DNA from: Tubulanus polymorphus
Taxonomy: Eukaryota > Nemertea > Palaeonemertea > Tubulaniformes > Tubulanidae
Direction: 5' to 3'
Length of the DNA stretch: 64,000 nucleotides
Assembly: GCF_964204645.1 (NCBI RefSeq)
Contig: NC_134027.1
Location: 20,262,485 to 20,326,484 of the forward strand
A program made the position numbers and the translations under genes. The notes under the pieces were generated by a model that saw only the letters and a list, made by a program, of their open reading frames with translations, was not told the DNA's origin and ran no database searches. This document shows positions 22,201-37,200 of this stretch, in pieces. Within the stretch, counting starts at the first letter, position 1, and every line of letters starts with the position of its first letter.

Positions 22201-25200
22201 TGTGGTTGTCTAAATTTTGTTGGGTTATTGATTAATTATATTCCGTCAAGGGTTACCTTCAGTTAAAATACTACATGTCAAGTTTTCGAGTATAATATGG
22301 ATCTGGCGTACTATTTACCCATGTCATGGAACTTGTATTACTTTCATGGTACAGATCATGGTACATAGTTATATTATGAAAGAAAGAAAAAATGTATATC
22401 CTATGTTTTATAGTATTTTTTAATGCGCCGATGTTGCAGCTAAATGGTGGCGGTGATTTTTCTGTATCTGTGAATTTTTTTTTTTACTATATCTATGATT
22501 TGATGAGTATTTCATATTTTTATATGATAAGGATTATTAATGTTACTACACCTGGATTCGGGTTAATTTTTCTAATATAACAATATCGATGAGTCACTGT
22601 CTATTGTTAGGTGATTATGTTGATTGTTGCTGATGTTTTGCCATGTATTTACCCTTTTAGTATTATAAGAATTATGCAATGGAATAGGAATGTAAGTTTT
22701 TAGAGATATATTGCAGGACTTATGTTGAATGAGATGACTTTATATTTTTACCTCCCTAGGCTTGTGTGTTAATTTTCTGCTTTTGTGGACAAAAGCTTGA
22801 ATATAGTGTGGGAGAGTTTAGCAAGGAGTATTTTTATCTGGAACTGCGGATTGTGTTTTTATGCTTAAATATTGTAATCAATATTTTGCCAGGTCATTTG
22901 TAGCTAAGAAAACATATTTGTAGATTTTTCCTATGTCCATTAATGGATCTAACCCTTAGTCTTTGTCACTTTTACCCGGTTACCGTCTTGTTTATTGAGT
23001 ATTTTGTCTACCTAGCGAACTGGCACTATTTTCGAATAAGTGATGTAATAGCAATATAAACAACTCTCAACTCACCTGCCCTCGCAACTAGTTTAGCTCT
23101 CATCAGGTAATTAGTGTCTTAATATGTCATTAAGATTTGGATGAACCAATCGCTAGAAGTTTTGGTCACTAATTTCTTGATGGGAGTGTCTGAATCAACT
23201 TGGTTTTTGGCAGCACAGATTTGATCACTCTGTGCCTGCTATCCAACTGATTAAGACGTAAAATAAACTGGTATTAACACATAAATTCAATCGTTTGAAT
23301 TTTCAGGTGAGTTACATCCATTTTTCATAGTTAAATCTTATATATGTTTTGGCATAAATGTGTACCTAGGCTTGGCTGAGAAATCAGACCTTTATGTAAC
23401 ACGTACATTTGGTACTGAGAGTCAATTTTTATAGATTAGGTATTTAATCTAAAATGACGGCTAATGATTATTTGTTTGTAGAAATAGGCCTTTGTATTAA
23501 GTATGTAGTTAAAGAAAAGTCATTGTAGGACAATCTCAGTTACGATCTGATGAAGTATGAGTAATCAAGTAGTATAATATTCGATTCTATTCTGTGTATA
23601 CTGTAACTAATTATCATAACACTCTGTGCCTGCTATCCAACTGATTAAGACGTAAAATAAACTGGTATTAACACATAAATTCAATCGTTTGAATTTTCAG
23701 TTTTTGTAAAATTGGCAACGCGCAAAAAGTCCGTTGCTAAAATGGTGGAGAACCCGTTGCTAAAATGGTGAGAACCCTTTAACGATTTCCGAAACCTCTC
23801 GCAAATGAATCCTCGCTCGGTAGCACAAAACAACGGCAGGATAACAAGATCGACGACTTCGAGGAACGATCCTCTCTGGAATTTGGCTGTACCGAGCTCT
23901 CCGGTACGTCTGCAGCCCGTCGATATACGTGTGCACAGCACGGACAATCAGGAAGCGCACGCGTTAGTACGGGGCGAACAAAGCAATATGCCGAAAGTTA
24001 GTTTGGATTATTTTGGCGTCGGGTATGGTACCAATGTACCAGCCTGGTTGGATCGTTTCGACCAATATCTCAGGCTGAACAACGTACCAGCGGAGAAACA
24101 CGTCGATGTGTTTTTGTATCATTTAGGGCACCATGCGGCCAATATCAAGAACAGCCTTCCGGTGGCCGACCAACTTGATATCAATAAGTTAAAGACGGCA
24201 CTGAAAGAGCGCTTTCAGCCGTTGGAGGACCAGTTGCTTACGACCAATATTATGCAAGCGCAAAACGAGTCGGTGAACGATTATCTTAACCGTATCGATA
24301 TTCTCGCGTCACAATCGTCACTGACCCCGCAACAAATCGTTTCGCGGGCAATACAAGGGTTACAGCCACGAATTGCGGCGACTGTAGCTGGCCATTTGCC
24401 CGATAGCATGCCGAAACTGCGAAAAATCGCCCTGACCGTCGAAAACTCAAGCAATTTCGTGCCGTTATCTACACCTGTTGTAGCCGCTGCTTCAACTTCA
24501 ACGGATGCTGCTGTGGAGAAATTGCAGGCTCTTACAACCGTCATCGCCGAGCAGTTTCAACAGAATTTGAAAGACACCTCTGCTATGTTATCGAACCGAT
24601 TTGATGATGCGATGGAAACCCTCAGATCGGAGGTATGCGCCATTGATACTCGACACATACGTCACCAAGACCGTCCGTCGTTCGACCGCGAACAATACCG
24701 CCCACGACATTGGGCTCCTGACCACCGTCGCCAACCAAGATTTAGTCGCGGGAGAGGCCAACCAAGAGGCAGTTACAGAAATTCGTCACAGACCCAGAAC
24801 CGAAATTTCGGTTCAAGTAAGTGTATAAGGTGTTTTAAGCCAGATTGTGAATCAGAAGATTCTTGTTATGCCAAATCATTAGAATGTCGTAACTGCCATA
24901 GAATAGGTCATGTCGTGCGTGCATGCCCCGATAGAAGATAGGGGTGCGCGCCTGTCCCGGTTCAAAGTACTCAGGACGGGCACCCACAGGTTCAACTTAA
25001 GGCTACCTTGGAACGCAATTTGACTACCATTTTTATAGGTGGTCATCGTGTCAAAGGTTTGCTAGATACCGGAGCACACATTTCGTGTATATCCAAACAA
25101 TGCCTAAATAGGACTAAGTTTGCACATAGTAGGTTACATAAGTCCGATATCAAAGAAGTTGTCGGTGTGGGTGGGCATCTGATTCCTGTCTTAGGGACCA

Positions 25201-28200
25201 TAGAACTGCCCTTGACTTTTCCCGATGTCGCTACTCCGGTCATACATACTTTTCATGTCTTTGAGAAACTCCATCAACAGCTAATTCTGGGCATCGACTT
25301 TATGGATCAGAAAAAGGTCGATATTTTCTATTCTGATCAATGTTTTACTATGAAGGAATGTGCTCCTCAAAAACCATTACTTCTGGAAGTTCACTCGGTT
25401 ATAGCTAGGTCATCTGTTAAAACGAAATTACCCCCCAGGTCAGAATTAAATATTCCCGTTAGGATTCCTAAACGCGTAGGTAACGAGCTCGTTCTACTAT
25501 CACCTCTAGATGAGCTTGCTTTCAAGAATTTTTCCGGCGCAAAATGCCTGGTTCACATTCGAAATGGTAACGCTACAATGCGGCTCATAAACCCAACCAA
25601 TAAATCCATCTCCATCAGGAATAACCAACCTCTCGCCTCTGTCTCTGAACTGGATAATTCAGTACCGATTTCGTCACTTGATGAAAAAGACTCCGACCCA
25701 TCTCCGGTCAATTATAACTCGGTCAACAACATGAGCTTACCCTCTGAATATACACACGACACGGCAGATACGTTGAAATTTCATACAAAAGCGCCGCCCC
25801 CTCCGCAGGAGAAGATTGAGTTTGATTTATCTCAGTCAGACATTTCTGAAGAGCAAAAGCAGGTCTTACAAAATTTCTTACATCAGAACAGGGACAGGTT
25901 CTCCACTAACTTACATGAACTAGGATTCTCGAATATTCAACAACATCGAATTGATACAGGTGATCACCCGCCTGTGAATTCTCGCCCGTACCGCCAAAAC
26001 GCCACCGTGCGAAATGAACAGAATAGACAAATCGGCGAAATGCTTAAAACTGACATTATCACTCCATCTAACTCTCCATTCCAATCCCCGGTAGTCATGG
26101 TCAAGAAGAAAAATGGGGAATACCGATTTGCTGTCGACTATCGCTAGTTAAATGAAATAACGAAGCCCATGGCTTACCCATTGCCCAGAATCGCAGATGT
26201 GATTGACTCTGTGGGAGAATCTCAGGCAAAGCTTTTTACCACGCTTGACTTAAAAAGTGGCTTCTGGCAGATCAAACTAGATCCTACTACAGCCCATAAG
26301 ACAACTTTTGTAACACAGAATGGGGCGTATATGTTCAAACGCCTCCCGTTTGGTTTGAAAAACTCACCCATGACATTTCAGATGACTATGAACGAAGTTC
26401 TTAGGGGCTTTCATTGGAAATTTGCTCTTGTATACATTGACGACATTCTCATTTATAGCAGCTCATTTGAAGAACACTTGGAACATTTACAACTTATTTT
26501 TGATAGATTGAGAGAAGTCAAGCTAACCCTGCAACCTGAGAAGTGTAAGTTTGCAGTCAGCTCAGCCACTTATCTAGGTTTCATCTTCACCAAAGAGGGA
26601 GTGAAGGCTGATCCAAGCAAATGTGAGGCCATAAATTCTTTCCCTGAACCTAAGTGTCGAAAGGACCTCCGGGCTTTCTTAGGTTTATGCAATTTCTATC
26701 GGCGTTTTGTTAAGGATTTCTCTCATGTATCTACAAAATTGACTCCTCTTTTGAAAAAGGATGCCAAATTTATCTGGACTGACGAACATCGACAAGCCTT
26801 TAACCAATTAAAATCCAATCTGATATCACCCCCTATCCTGGTCTATCCTGATAATAACCGTCATTATTTCTTGTCAACCGATGCGTCAGACACTGCTGTA
26901 GGTTATATATTGGGTCAGTTCGATGAAGAAGGCCGAGAGAGGGTCATCGCCTATGGGGGTCGCTCTCTGTCTACTCCCCAAAGAAATTGGCCTACCCGAG
27001 ACAAAGAGGGTCTAGCCATTGTTCTCGGTATAGATTCGTATCGTGAATATCTATCGGACAGGGAGTTTACCATTTTCACCGATCATATGTCCTTGACCCA
27101 ACTTCTTAAGGCTAAGGATACATCACAACGTGTTACCAGGTGGGCGACAAAGTTACAAGCTTATCAATTCACCATTGTCCATCGACCGGGTAAGCAGAAT
27201 TCCAATGCCGATGGGGTGTCCCGACGAGATTACCCTCCCATTGAAGATGACAGCGATCATGACGATTTTCCCGCCCCACTTGGGGCCATTCTACCGTCAA
27301 CTCGGTCAGACGTTTCAGTCTCTGCTAGTCGCATAGGTGAAGGCCTATCCAGCCACCCTAATGTTACTCCGAATGTTACTCCAAATGATGATTCGATAAG
27401 AACCTGGTTGGAGACGGAACTAATGTATGAACAGGATTTACCCCCTGCAGTTTCGTCCCTTCAAGATGTAGATTTCCGGTCAAAACAATGCAGCTCTCCA
27501 ACTTATGGACCCATGATTGCTTTCCTTGAGAATGGTACCTTACCCTCAGATCCAAAACTGGCTAAATGGATAACAGCTGCAGAACACCTATTTCATATGT
27601 ATGACGGTATTTTGTATCGTGATTTTCGAAGCAAAAAGGAAAAGTTGGCCAGTGTCGTCGCTCAAATCGTCGTCCCGGAAGACCTTCAGTTGCATATCTT
27701 GGTAGCTTATCATGATTGTTGTGCTGGGGGTGGCCACGCAGGTATCCAAAAAACATATGACGCTATCAAAACCAAATATTTTTGGCGAAATATGTATCGG
27801 GATGTGGTCCAATATGTGCAGTCTTGCGTGTCTTGTCAGCAATCAAAGGTTAATCCACACGCAAAACCCCCTCATCTGACAAATCTGCCCATTGAGGACA
27901 CATTCGGGCGTTGGCATATCGACTTCCTGGGGCCACTTCCTGAGGGAAAAAATGGCGAGAAACATATTTTGCTCGTAGCTGATAGCTTTTCGCGCTGGCC
28001 CGAAGCATTTGCATTAAAATCACAAGAGGCATCAGAAGTGGCAAAGGTTTTATATAATGAAATTTTTGCCCGATACGGTGCTCCGAGGTCACTTGTTTCA
28101 GATCGTGGAAAATGTTTTCTCGCTAAACTAGTTTTATCTATCTGCGAAATGTTTCAAGTTAAAAGATATCACACATCTGCTTACCACCCCAAACAAATGC

Positions 28201-31200
28201 ATCCTGTGAGCGCACTAATAGGTCAATTGCTCAGATTTTTCGTTCCTATATAAGCGAGGACCAGACTGAATGGCCCGATATACTATCTAGTGTTCTCATG
28301 GCTCTACGTGCTTCCCCATCGTCTCACACGACTGGCTTTTCTCCATTTCATGTCTTATTCGGAACGGATATGTCACTACCTATTGACACTACTCTAATTC
28401 CGAAAGAGAATTTGGCTAAAACTGTGCAGGAACACATTGCACGCAAGCAAAGGCATTTGAAAGTAGTCAAAGAAATCGCTACTCAGCAAACTGAAAAGCA
28501 CCAGTTACGCAACAAAGAACTCCATGATAAGCATGCCTCGACACCAGATTACCAAGTCGGTCAAAAAGTTTGGTTGTTGCGTAAGCACACTAAGAAAGGA
28601 AAGTCTAAGAAATTCATGCCCAAATTTACAGGCCCATATAAAATTATAGCGTTAGGTAAAAATTTTACCTACTTTCTCAGATGTTGTCGAACAAACAAAG
28701 ACCTGCCTTCAGCGGTGAATGCTTCCCGCCTCAGTACTTTTGTAGACCGGGCTGATTACCCGCATCTACTACCTCAGCTCGAGAATGAGAGTACACATGA
28801 CGACTCGGTAACGGATTCTCAAGTCATGCACCCTCAAAGATCAGTTACACCTGACATTCAGGACAATGAAACAGACACAGCATTTGATGCTACAAGACAG
28901 TCCCTGCAAGAGCCGACCACTGATAAGACTTTCTTTCCAATTGATAAGATTTTAAAGATGCGTACTAGATCTGGCATTATAGAATTCTACGTAAAATGGT
29001 CCAGTAAATCTCCAAATTCTTGGCAACCCTCTGATAATCTTACCCAGGCGGCCAAGGACGAGTTCTTCCGTACCCACACGAGACAGGGTAAAACGCGAAA
29101 ACGAAGGTCCTGTTTCAAGAGATCATAACTCGATTTTGCTGTTTCACCTGTGATTGGAGTATTTTTTTTTTTTAGGAGTTTGGCACGAAAGAGACAACTA
29201 ATATGTGCTATGAGTTGTGCGCACAACTCTCCTTTCGCGTCTCTTGCTTGAAATAGCAGGTGTCATACTCCTAGGTTGAATTTCTTTTTATTAGGTGGAA
29301 CAAATTTTCGAATACTGGAATTTGTTGAAGGATTTTTCGTGATTAGTCTCTTCCCTCGGCGAGCTCTGACTTATCTCGTGCGGGATGTTTCTCTCGTGTC
29401 CGCCTGGATCGGGTGCAACTTACGCGGTCCGTTAGTTGCCACCCCACACCGGTCAACTTGAATCGTCGTGACAGGTTATCTTGAATTTTGTGCAATGCGT
29501 CTTCAAAGAGAATGAATCTGTGGTTGTCTAAATTTTGTTGGGTTATTGATTAATTATATTCCGTCAAGGGTTACCTTCAGTTAAAATACTACATGTCAAG
29601 TTTTCGAGTATAATATGGATCTGGCGTACTATTTACCCATGTCATGGAACTTGTATTACTTTCATGGTACAGATCATGGTACATAGTTATATTATGAAAG
29701 AAAGAAAAAATGTATATCCTATGTTTTATAGTATTTTTTAATGCGCCGATGTTGCAGCTAAATGGTGGCGGTGATTTTTCTGTATCTGTGAATTTTTTTT
29801 TTTACTATATCTATGATTTGATGAGTATTTCATATTTTTATATGATAAGGATTATTAATGTTACTACACCTGGATTCGGGTTAATTTTTCTAATATAACA
29901 ATATCGATGAGTCACTGTCTATTGTTAGGTGATTATGTTGATTGTTGCTGATGTTTTGCCATGTATTTACCCTTTTAGTATTATAAGAATTATGCAATGG
30001 AATAGGAATGTAAGTTTTTAGAGATATATTGCAGGACTTATGTTGAATGAGATGACTTTATATTTTTACCTCCCTAGGCTTGTGTGTTAATTTTCTGCTT
30101 TTGTGGACAAAAGCTTGAATATAGTGTGGGAGAGTTTAGCAAGGAGTATTTTTATCTGGAACTGCGGATTGTGTTTTTATGCTTAAATATTGTAATCAAT
30201 ATTTTGCCAGGTCATTTGTAGCTAAGAAAACATATTTGTAGATTTTTCCTATGTCCATTAATGGATCTAACCCTTAGTCTTTGTCACTTTTACCCGGTTA
30301 CCGTCTTGTTTATTGAGTATTTTGTCTACCTAGCGAACTGGCACTATTTTCGAATAAGTGATGTAATAGCAATATAAACAACTCTCAACTCACCTGCCCT
30401 CGCAACTAGTTTAGCTCTCATCAGGTAATTAGTGTCTTAATATGTCATTAAGATTTGGATGAACCAATCGCTAGAAGTTTTGGTCACTAATTTCTTGATG
30501 GGAGTGTCTGAATCAACTTGGTTTTTGGCAGCACAGATTTGATCACTCTGTGCCTGCTATCCAACTGATTAAGACGTAAAATAAACTGGTATTAACACAT
30601 AAATTCAATCGTTTGAATTTTCAGGTGAGTTACATCCATTTTTCATAGTTAAATCTTATATATGTTTTGGCATAAATGTGTACCTAGGCTTGGCTGAGAA
30701 ATCAGACCTTTATGTAACACGTACATTTGGTACTGAGAGTCAATTTTTATAGATTAGGTATTTAATCTAAAATGACGGCTAATGATTATTTGTTTGTAGA
30801 AATAGGCCTTTGTATTAAGTATGTAGTTAAAGAAAAGTCATTGTAGGACAATCTCAGTTACGATCTGATGAAGTATGAGTAATCAAGTAGTATAATATTC
30901 GATTCTATTCTGTGTATACTGTAACTAATTATCATAACACTCTGTGCCTGCTATCCAACTGATTAAGACGTAAAATAAACTGGTATTAACACATAAATTC
31001 AATCGTTTGAATTTTCAGTTTTTGTAAAATTGGCAACGCGCAAAAAGTCCGTTGCTAAACACTTCTATGATAACACGAAAACAAACGCCGCGGTTATAAA
31101 CCGGCTTTCTTGAATTTTGAAACCGGAATGCATAAATATGGTACAACCTACGCTCGTAGGTACAACGCACACAAAGACTGATAAAATAGCCTTTCTCAAA

Positions 31201-34200
31201 ATTATCCTCCAAAACTGTTCACAACCACGCTAATGTGAACCTACCGAACCAATGAGAGACTAAATAATGTCCAGCCCCTGAACTTCCTTGAACAAAAGAT
31301 AATAAACTATATGTTCCATATAAAAATATGATGTCTTTTATTATCATATATGTTATGCGTTTTCCGATTCGGTGTTTTTCATTAGGCGTTTTTCGAATAC
31401 CGTGTAATCTCTACGCGCTCACTAGGTAAAGTTCTATTCTATGTGGATAACTGGTTTTACAGCTGTGATATATGTGTTTATACAGGTTGTTTGAGGTCCA
31501 TGCTTCAACAAATTCGAAACCTGTGTGTCGTTTTAGTTAGATTAGAAAGACTTGTTATGATACTTTTCCCGGACTCGAAAGGTGGTGATTTTTTTTTCTT
31601 ATTTCTATTCTAAGGGTTTCTGCTTTTATCCATTTGTGATGGACCGGTAAAGTCCGGTATCCGGCTTTTACCGAGTCCAAATCTGTATTCTAGTGACCCC
31701 GAATTGTGTGGGAATTCTTTTGTTCTCTTTTGGCGTGGAAATAAAAGAAAGAAGACGTTAGGTAAATCTCGGCGTGGTCTTTGATTAATTTAGAGTTTCT
31801 GTGGAAACGATTATTCCCCCTTTCTTGATTGAGCCAACGAAAGAGGAGATTTTACAAATGGTGCCAGCGTACTGGGATTTTTAGAACCTTAAAACTGTGG
31901 AAATATTGAGTTGAATCGAAGCGAACATATAGTCTGTGTTAATTCTCTCACGGAGAGACGGAAAGCTATCGGTTTATTCACGGCCACTGAGATTAATCTG
32001 GTGTCGGTTATTAGTTTGCCACAGTCTGTTGAGTTAACCTCCAGTGTTTTTACCTCAGATTGCTGACCCTTACCCACCTTACAGCCAGCAATTATCAGTG
32101 TAGGCCTAAATTTGGATATTGTAGATTTTTATTTTTCACTTTTCGTATCCAATAATAATGTCGGTACCGCATAACGTAGATCATGGAGCTGAGGCTTACC
32201 TCAGTGACGATGAACCAAGCACATCGGGCGAGAATTTGTTTTTAGACAACCTCAATAAACTCATCCAAAAGTCGTTAAAAGATCAGGAGAGTCGTCTATC
32301 AAGTGATAGCCGGTCAAGCATTCCGCCACCAAAACCCTATAATATTGGGCAAAATTTTAGAATTTGGTTGGAACGGTTTAATGACTATGCAGATGAGGTC
32401 GGGATAAGCGCCATCAGGGATGGGGGTTCGTCCCGGAAGAAAAACCTTAAATGCGGCTCGATCATGAGGCTTATCAAGCAGTGTCGAATTTACAGCTCCC
32501 AGTTGATATGTCATATATGGATTTCTGCGACCGGCTGCATGACCGTTTTAAACAGTCTCGTACTGTGAGAGACTATAAAATGTTGCTGAAAGCACGGGTT
32601 CAGCGTGGAGGGGAGTCCCTTGAACATTACGCAGATGAATTACAAGAACTGGCCCAGAGCGCATATCCTACCACTTCAAGGGAAGTGCAGGACGAACTGG
32701 CTAGGGACCAGTTCCTGGCGGGGGTGAACCTACCGGATACCGCCAGGGAGTCGCTGATGATAGAGGACCCGCCCTCAATTTCGGACGCTGTACGACATGC
32801 CAGGAGTAGGCTCACTGCGAAAAAACTGACGGAAACCCTCTCCAGTTCGGCAGAAAGCCGCAAAAAGAAAGTTTCTGTGGTACCGAGGGCCAGATTGCAG
32901 CAGTCAGTGTCCCCCAAAATGACATGACTAAACTCCTTCAAATGGTTGAGTCCTTAGCCACACGAATGGATAAGATGGAGCTGAGGATGAACCAACCGTC
33001 ACAACGGAGCGACGACATATGCTGGCGCTGTCGCGAGCCTGATCATCCTGGCAGTCAGTGCCCCCAGGTCCAGTGTTACAACTGCGGTCAACGAGGACAT
33101 TATTCCAGTCAATGCCAAGTCACAGAACCATCATCATCGGGAAACGACAGGAGGGGCTCTCAGAGGGGCAGGAGAACCCCGACCCAGTAAGACTACTCTA
33201 CCCTGGGCAGCCCCATGATGCGTCAAGAAAATATCAAATACCGCAAAGACGTATGAGGCAACAGATTTTGGGTGATGTGCCTGCAGGTGACTGGAACCTA
33301 ACCCAGATGGCTGGTATAATGGTATCACCTGAACTGGAACCACTCCCCCATACCTACGAATCAGAAATTGAAACCGAGATAGCCACACCACCAACAATGG
33401 CCGGGGAGGGTTACCTCTTTCTACAACCAGCGGGGGGCGCTCAGGTGTTTACACCGTGGGCGATGTAATCGTTCATGACTCAGGACTTTATTGTACTGGC
33501 CAAATAAATAGCCAAGATGAGGTCTGTATCCTTCTCGATACGGGCGCTGCAGTCACTGTCCTAAAGACCTCAGTCTGGGCAGCAAGTAACCCAACAAAGT
33601 CGGTAAGCGAGCTGCAAAAAGCCGAGGGATGCCTAAGTACAGCTAATGGACAGGATCTTCACCTCAGAGGGATAGAGATGGCGCGGCTTACATTAGGGGG
33701 TCGTGACTTTGATATCTCCATGGTTATTGTAGATGATATTACTCAAGATTGTCTACTTGGTAGTGATTTCTTTGAGTCCTTCAACTGCAAGATTGATTTT
33801 GAATTAAAGGAGCTTATTTTTGGCACGGCTAGCATTCCACTTCAAAATCAAGAGAGTAAGGCCAGATGCTGCAGGATTTTCGCCAGTAAGACCTTGTGTA
33901 TCCCGGCGGGAACAGAGATAGTCACTAGTGGTATAATGCGACGTAAATTCGTGGGTAATAACTCGACTTCAGGTACCATTGAAAACTTAAAGTCATCAGG
34001 TCTGATGGCTGCCAAAGTAGTAGCAACCCCATCGAAGAGTCGCACACCGGTGCGACTAGCAAATTTCACCGATTCACCACAGTGGATAAAAAGGGGCCAA
34101 CCCATCGCCTGGTTTAGTCAAATTGAGTCCCTGACCTTGTCCCGGATTAATGAGGGCGAAAAGAGTCACCATGACCGTTTAGTCTCACAGGGACCGATCC

Positions 34201-37200
34201 CTGAAGAAAAGGTCCAGTCCGTGCTAGATGACTTGCAGATTGCGGATATGGGGATTCCTGAGGAGACCAAAAAGGAATTGACCAGAGTAATCCGGAGCAA
34301 CATTGATGTGTTCTCAACAGGTGATTTCGATCTGGGGCGCACCAGCCTATTAAAACACGAAATTGACACTCAGGATACTCGTCCGATTAAGCAAAACCCT
34401 CGTCGAATACCACCTCATCGACAGAAATTTGTGTCGGACACGACTGATCAACTTCTAGAACAGGGTTTGATACGTGAGTCACATGGAGCTTGGTCAAGCC
34501 CGATAGTTCTCGCAAAGAAAGCAGATGGCTCACTTAGATTCTGTGTGGACTACCGTAAACTTAATGAGGCCACGGTCAAAGACGCCCATCCATTACCGAG
34601 GGTTGACTCGACGCTTGAGACTCTCGCGGGATCAACGTGGTTTTCGTCACTCGATCTTGCAAGTGGATACTGGCAGATGCCCGTGAGTGAGGCAGATAAA
34701 GCGAAAACAGCCTTCGCTACAGAAAGGGGCTTATTCGAATGGAACGTCATGCCATTCGGGCTAACCAATGTACCTGCGTCGTTTTCACGGCTGATGGCTC
34801 TGGTTTTGGATCCCGTAGCATGGAAAACATGTTTAGTGTATCTGGACGATGTTATTGTTTTCAGCCCTGACTTGGGAAGTAATCTTAATCGACTTGTCGA
34901 AGTTTTTGCCTGTTTCCGAGCAGCTAACTTGAAGCTGAAACCCAAGAAGTGCCACTTGTTTCGGAGGATGCTGAAATTCCTAGGTCATATAGTTAGTGGG
35001 GCTGGAATCCAGACCGATCCGGAGAAAGTACAGCGAGTGGTTGATTGGCCGGCCCCCTCCAACTTAACTGAACTTAGGAGTTTCATTGGCCTCGTCGCAT
35101 ATTACTCTCGCTTCATTGAAGATTATGCATCGATTGCTCACCCGCTCTACATTCTTACCAAGAAAGGAACGCCGTTTCATTGGGGAGAGGCACAGGAGTC
35201 TGCATTTCAGCGATTGAAAATGGCCCTTGCAAAACCACCAATTCTCGGATTCCCTGATTTCAGTACGTCGTCAAAAGCCTTCATTCTCGACACTGATGCC
35301 AGCAACTTGGCTATCGGCGGTGTCCTTTCACAAGAGGATAGCCAGGGGGTTGAGAGAGTTATTGCCTACAGTGGACGAACATTGAAAGGAGGTGAAGAAA
35401 ATTACTGCACGACACGTCGAGAGATGCTTGCTTTAGTAGACATGATCCATCATTTCAGACATTATCTGCTCGGCAAAAGGTTCCTGGTAAGGACGGACCA
35501 CGCGGCCCTCAAGTGGTTAAGAAATTTTAAGGAGCAGGAGGGTCAGATTGCGCGCTGGAACGAGCGCCTTGAAGAGTACCAGTTCGATATTCAGCATCGG
35601 CCCGGAAGGCAACATGGGAATGCAGATGCCATGTCTCGTTTCCCAAAAAAGGTCAGACGTCATGGCAATTGCCCCAGTTGTGGACCGACTGAACCGAAAC
35701 CGATACGACGAATACAGGAACTGACAGGAACTGTTAAGCACGATTTGAACATGCGAGAAATTGAGAGTGCACAGAAAGCAGACCCACAAATAGACCTCGT
35801 CCGTACAATGGTGCTGAGTAATCAGCCAAAACCTACTACAAATGAGATGCGACAGTTCGGTCGTATAAGTAGGAGTCTGTTGGCTATTTATGAGCGGTTG
35901 TTAGTTGTGGACAATGTGCTGTGTGTTACACCCATAACAGGGACTCGGTACACCAGGAACCGGATTGTACTTCCGAGTAAGTTAAATGAGACCGTCCTGA
36001 GGGAGTTACACGATGGTTTTGCAGGGAAACACCTAGGTGAAAAGAAAACTGACCGGAAAGTCAAAGAACGTTTTTGGTGCCCCGGCCTGAAAGGTATGGT
36101 GCGGAGATATGTCCAGAGCTGTAAGGCCTGCCAAACCAGCAAAAACCCACCTAGAAAGGCCAGGGCCCCACTCATCTCGACACCTAATGGCCGTGCAAAC
36201 CAGCGTCTGCATATCGACGTGATAGGGCCGATAAACCCTAGGACACGAAGAGGCAACCAGTATATACTAGTTGTGCAGGACGCTTTCACTAAGTGGCCGG
36301 AAGCCTGGCCGATGCGGAACCAGAAAGTGAAAACAGTGGCACGGTTACTCATCAATGAGTGGATCTGCAGATATGGTTGCCCGGAGAGCCTCCATTCAGA
36401 TAAGGGCTCCAATTTTACGTCGAGGGTGTTCAAGGAGATCAATCAGCTACTCGGCATCCATCGAACTTTAACCACCGCTTTCCACCCTCAAGGGAACGGA
36501 CAAGTTGAAAATTTCAACAAATCGATCAAAGCGATGCTGACGGTGACAGTTGACGAGAATGGGAAAGACTGGGATGACCATCTCCCGGGATGCTTAATGG
36601 CATTCCGATCGAGTGTTCAGTCATCAACACAGAAGACCCCATCCTTTTTGACATTTGGACGTGAAATTAGCCTCCCGATTGATCTGATGGTGGCTAGCCC
36701 GGAGCTGGATCAGTCCACAACAGAATACGCCCGGTGTGTCGGGGCCCGACTTGAATCTGCCTACGATGGAGTCAGGGAGAGATTAACCGTTGCCCAACGG
36801 CGCCAGCGACAGTATTATGACAGATTCACATCACGTGGTGGCTATCAAGTGGGTGACAGAGTCTGGCTATACAGTCACTATGTCAAGCCCGGGGAAGCCC
36901 CGAAATTCCATAAGAAGTGGTATGGCCCGTTTGTAGTCACGCAGCGCCTGACTGAGGTAAATTATCGCGTGGAGACTCTGTCAGGAAAGACCAAGACCAA
37001 AGTTGTCCACTTCAACGACATGAAACCAGCCATAGTTTTGATGGTGATGAAAACCCCCAGGTTCCCCAGAACAAACCTCCCTCCACTAGGCACGGCACCA
37101 TGAAGCATGACCCGGTCGCACGAGGACATAGTCCTTCAAGCTCGGAGGAGGAGGAAGAGGACCAGCTGATTCCGGTGGACCCGCACCCTCAGAATGGAAG

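Larger units (their letters stand above)
15499..31059 (+). mobile_element. Tandem Ty3/gypsy chromovirus-type element (LTR-int-LTR-int-LTR)
   Basis: Three LTRs of 925 bp flank two interiors with an exact repeat period of 7318 bp. The outer ends carry a 4-bp direct repeat CACT (15495-15498 and 31060-31063), so the whole 15.6-kb array behaves as one insertion. The order gag, protease, reverse transcriptase, RNase H, integrase, chromodomain-like end identifies Ty3/gypsy. The two interiors have identical translated frames, including the same TAG in RT and the same integrase frameshift, so one was copied from the other recently, after inactivation. Confidence 0.9.
15227..31402. mobile_element. Small TIR DNA element split by the tandem gypsy element
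   Basis: Inverted repeats of about 51 bp (15227-15277 and 31352-31402; starting CGGTACTCGAAAAACGCC / CGGTATTCGAAAAACGCC, two mismatches) are flanked by the identical 9-bp direct repeat TGTAATCTC (15218-15226 and 31403-31411). Removing the LTR element at 15499-31059 and one copy of its CACT duplication leaves about 611 bp without coding capacity, so it is a non-autonomous element. A 9-bp target duplication fits Mutator-like transposases best; other superfamilies with 8-9 bp cannot be excluded. Confidence 0.8.
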
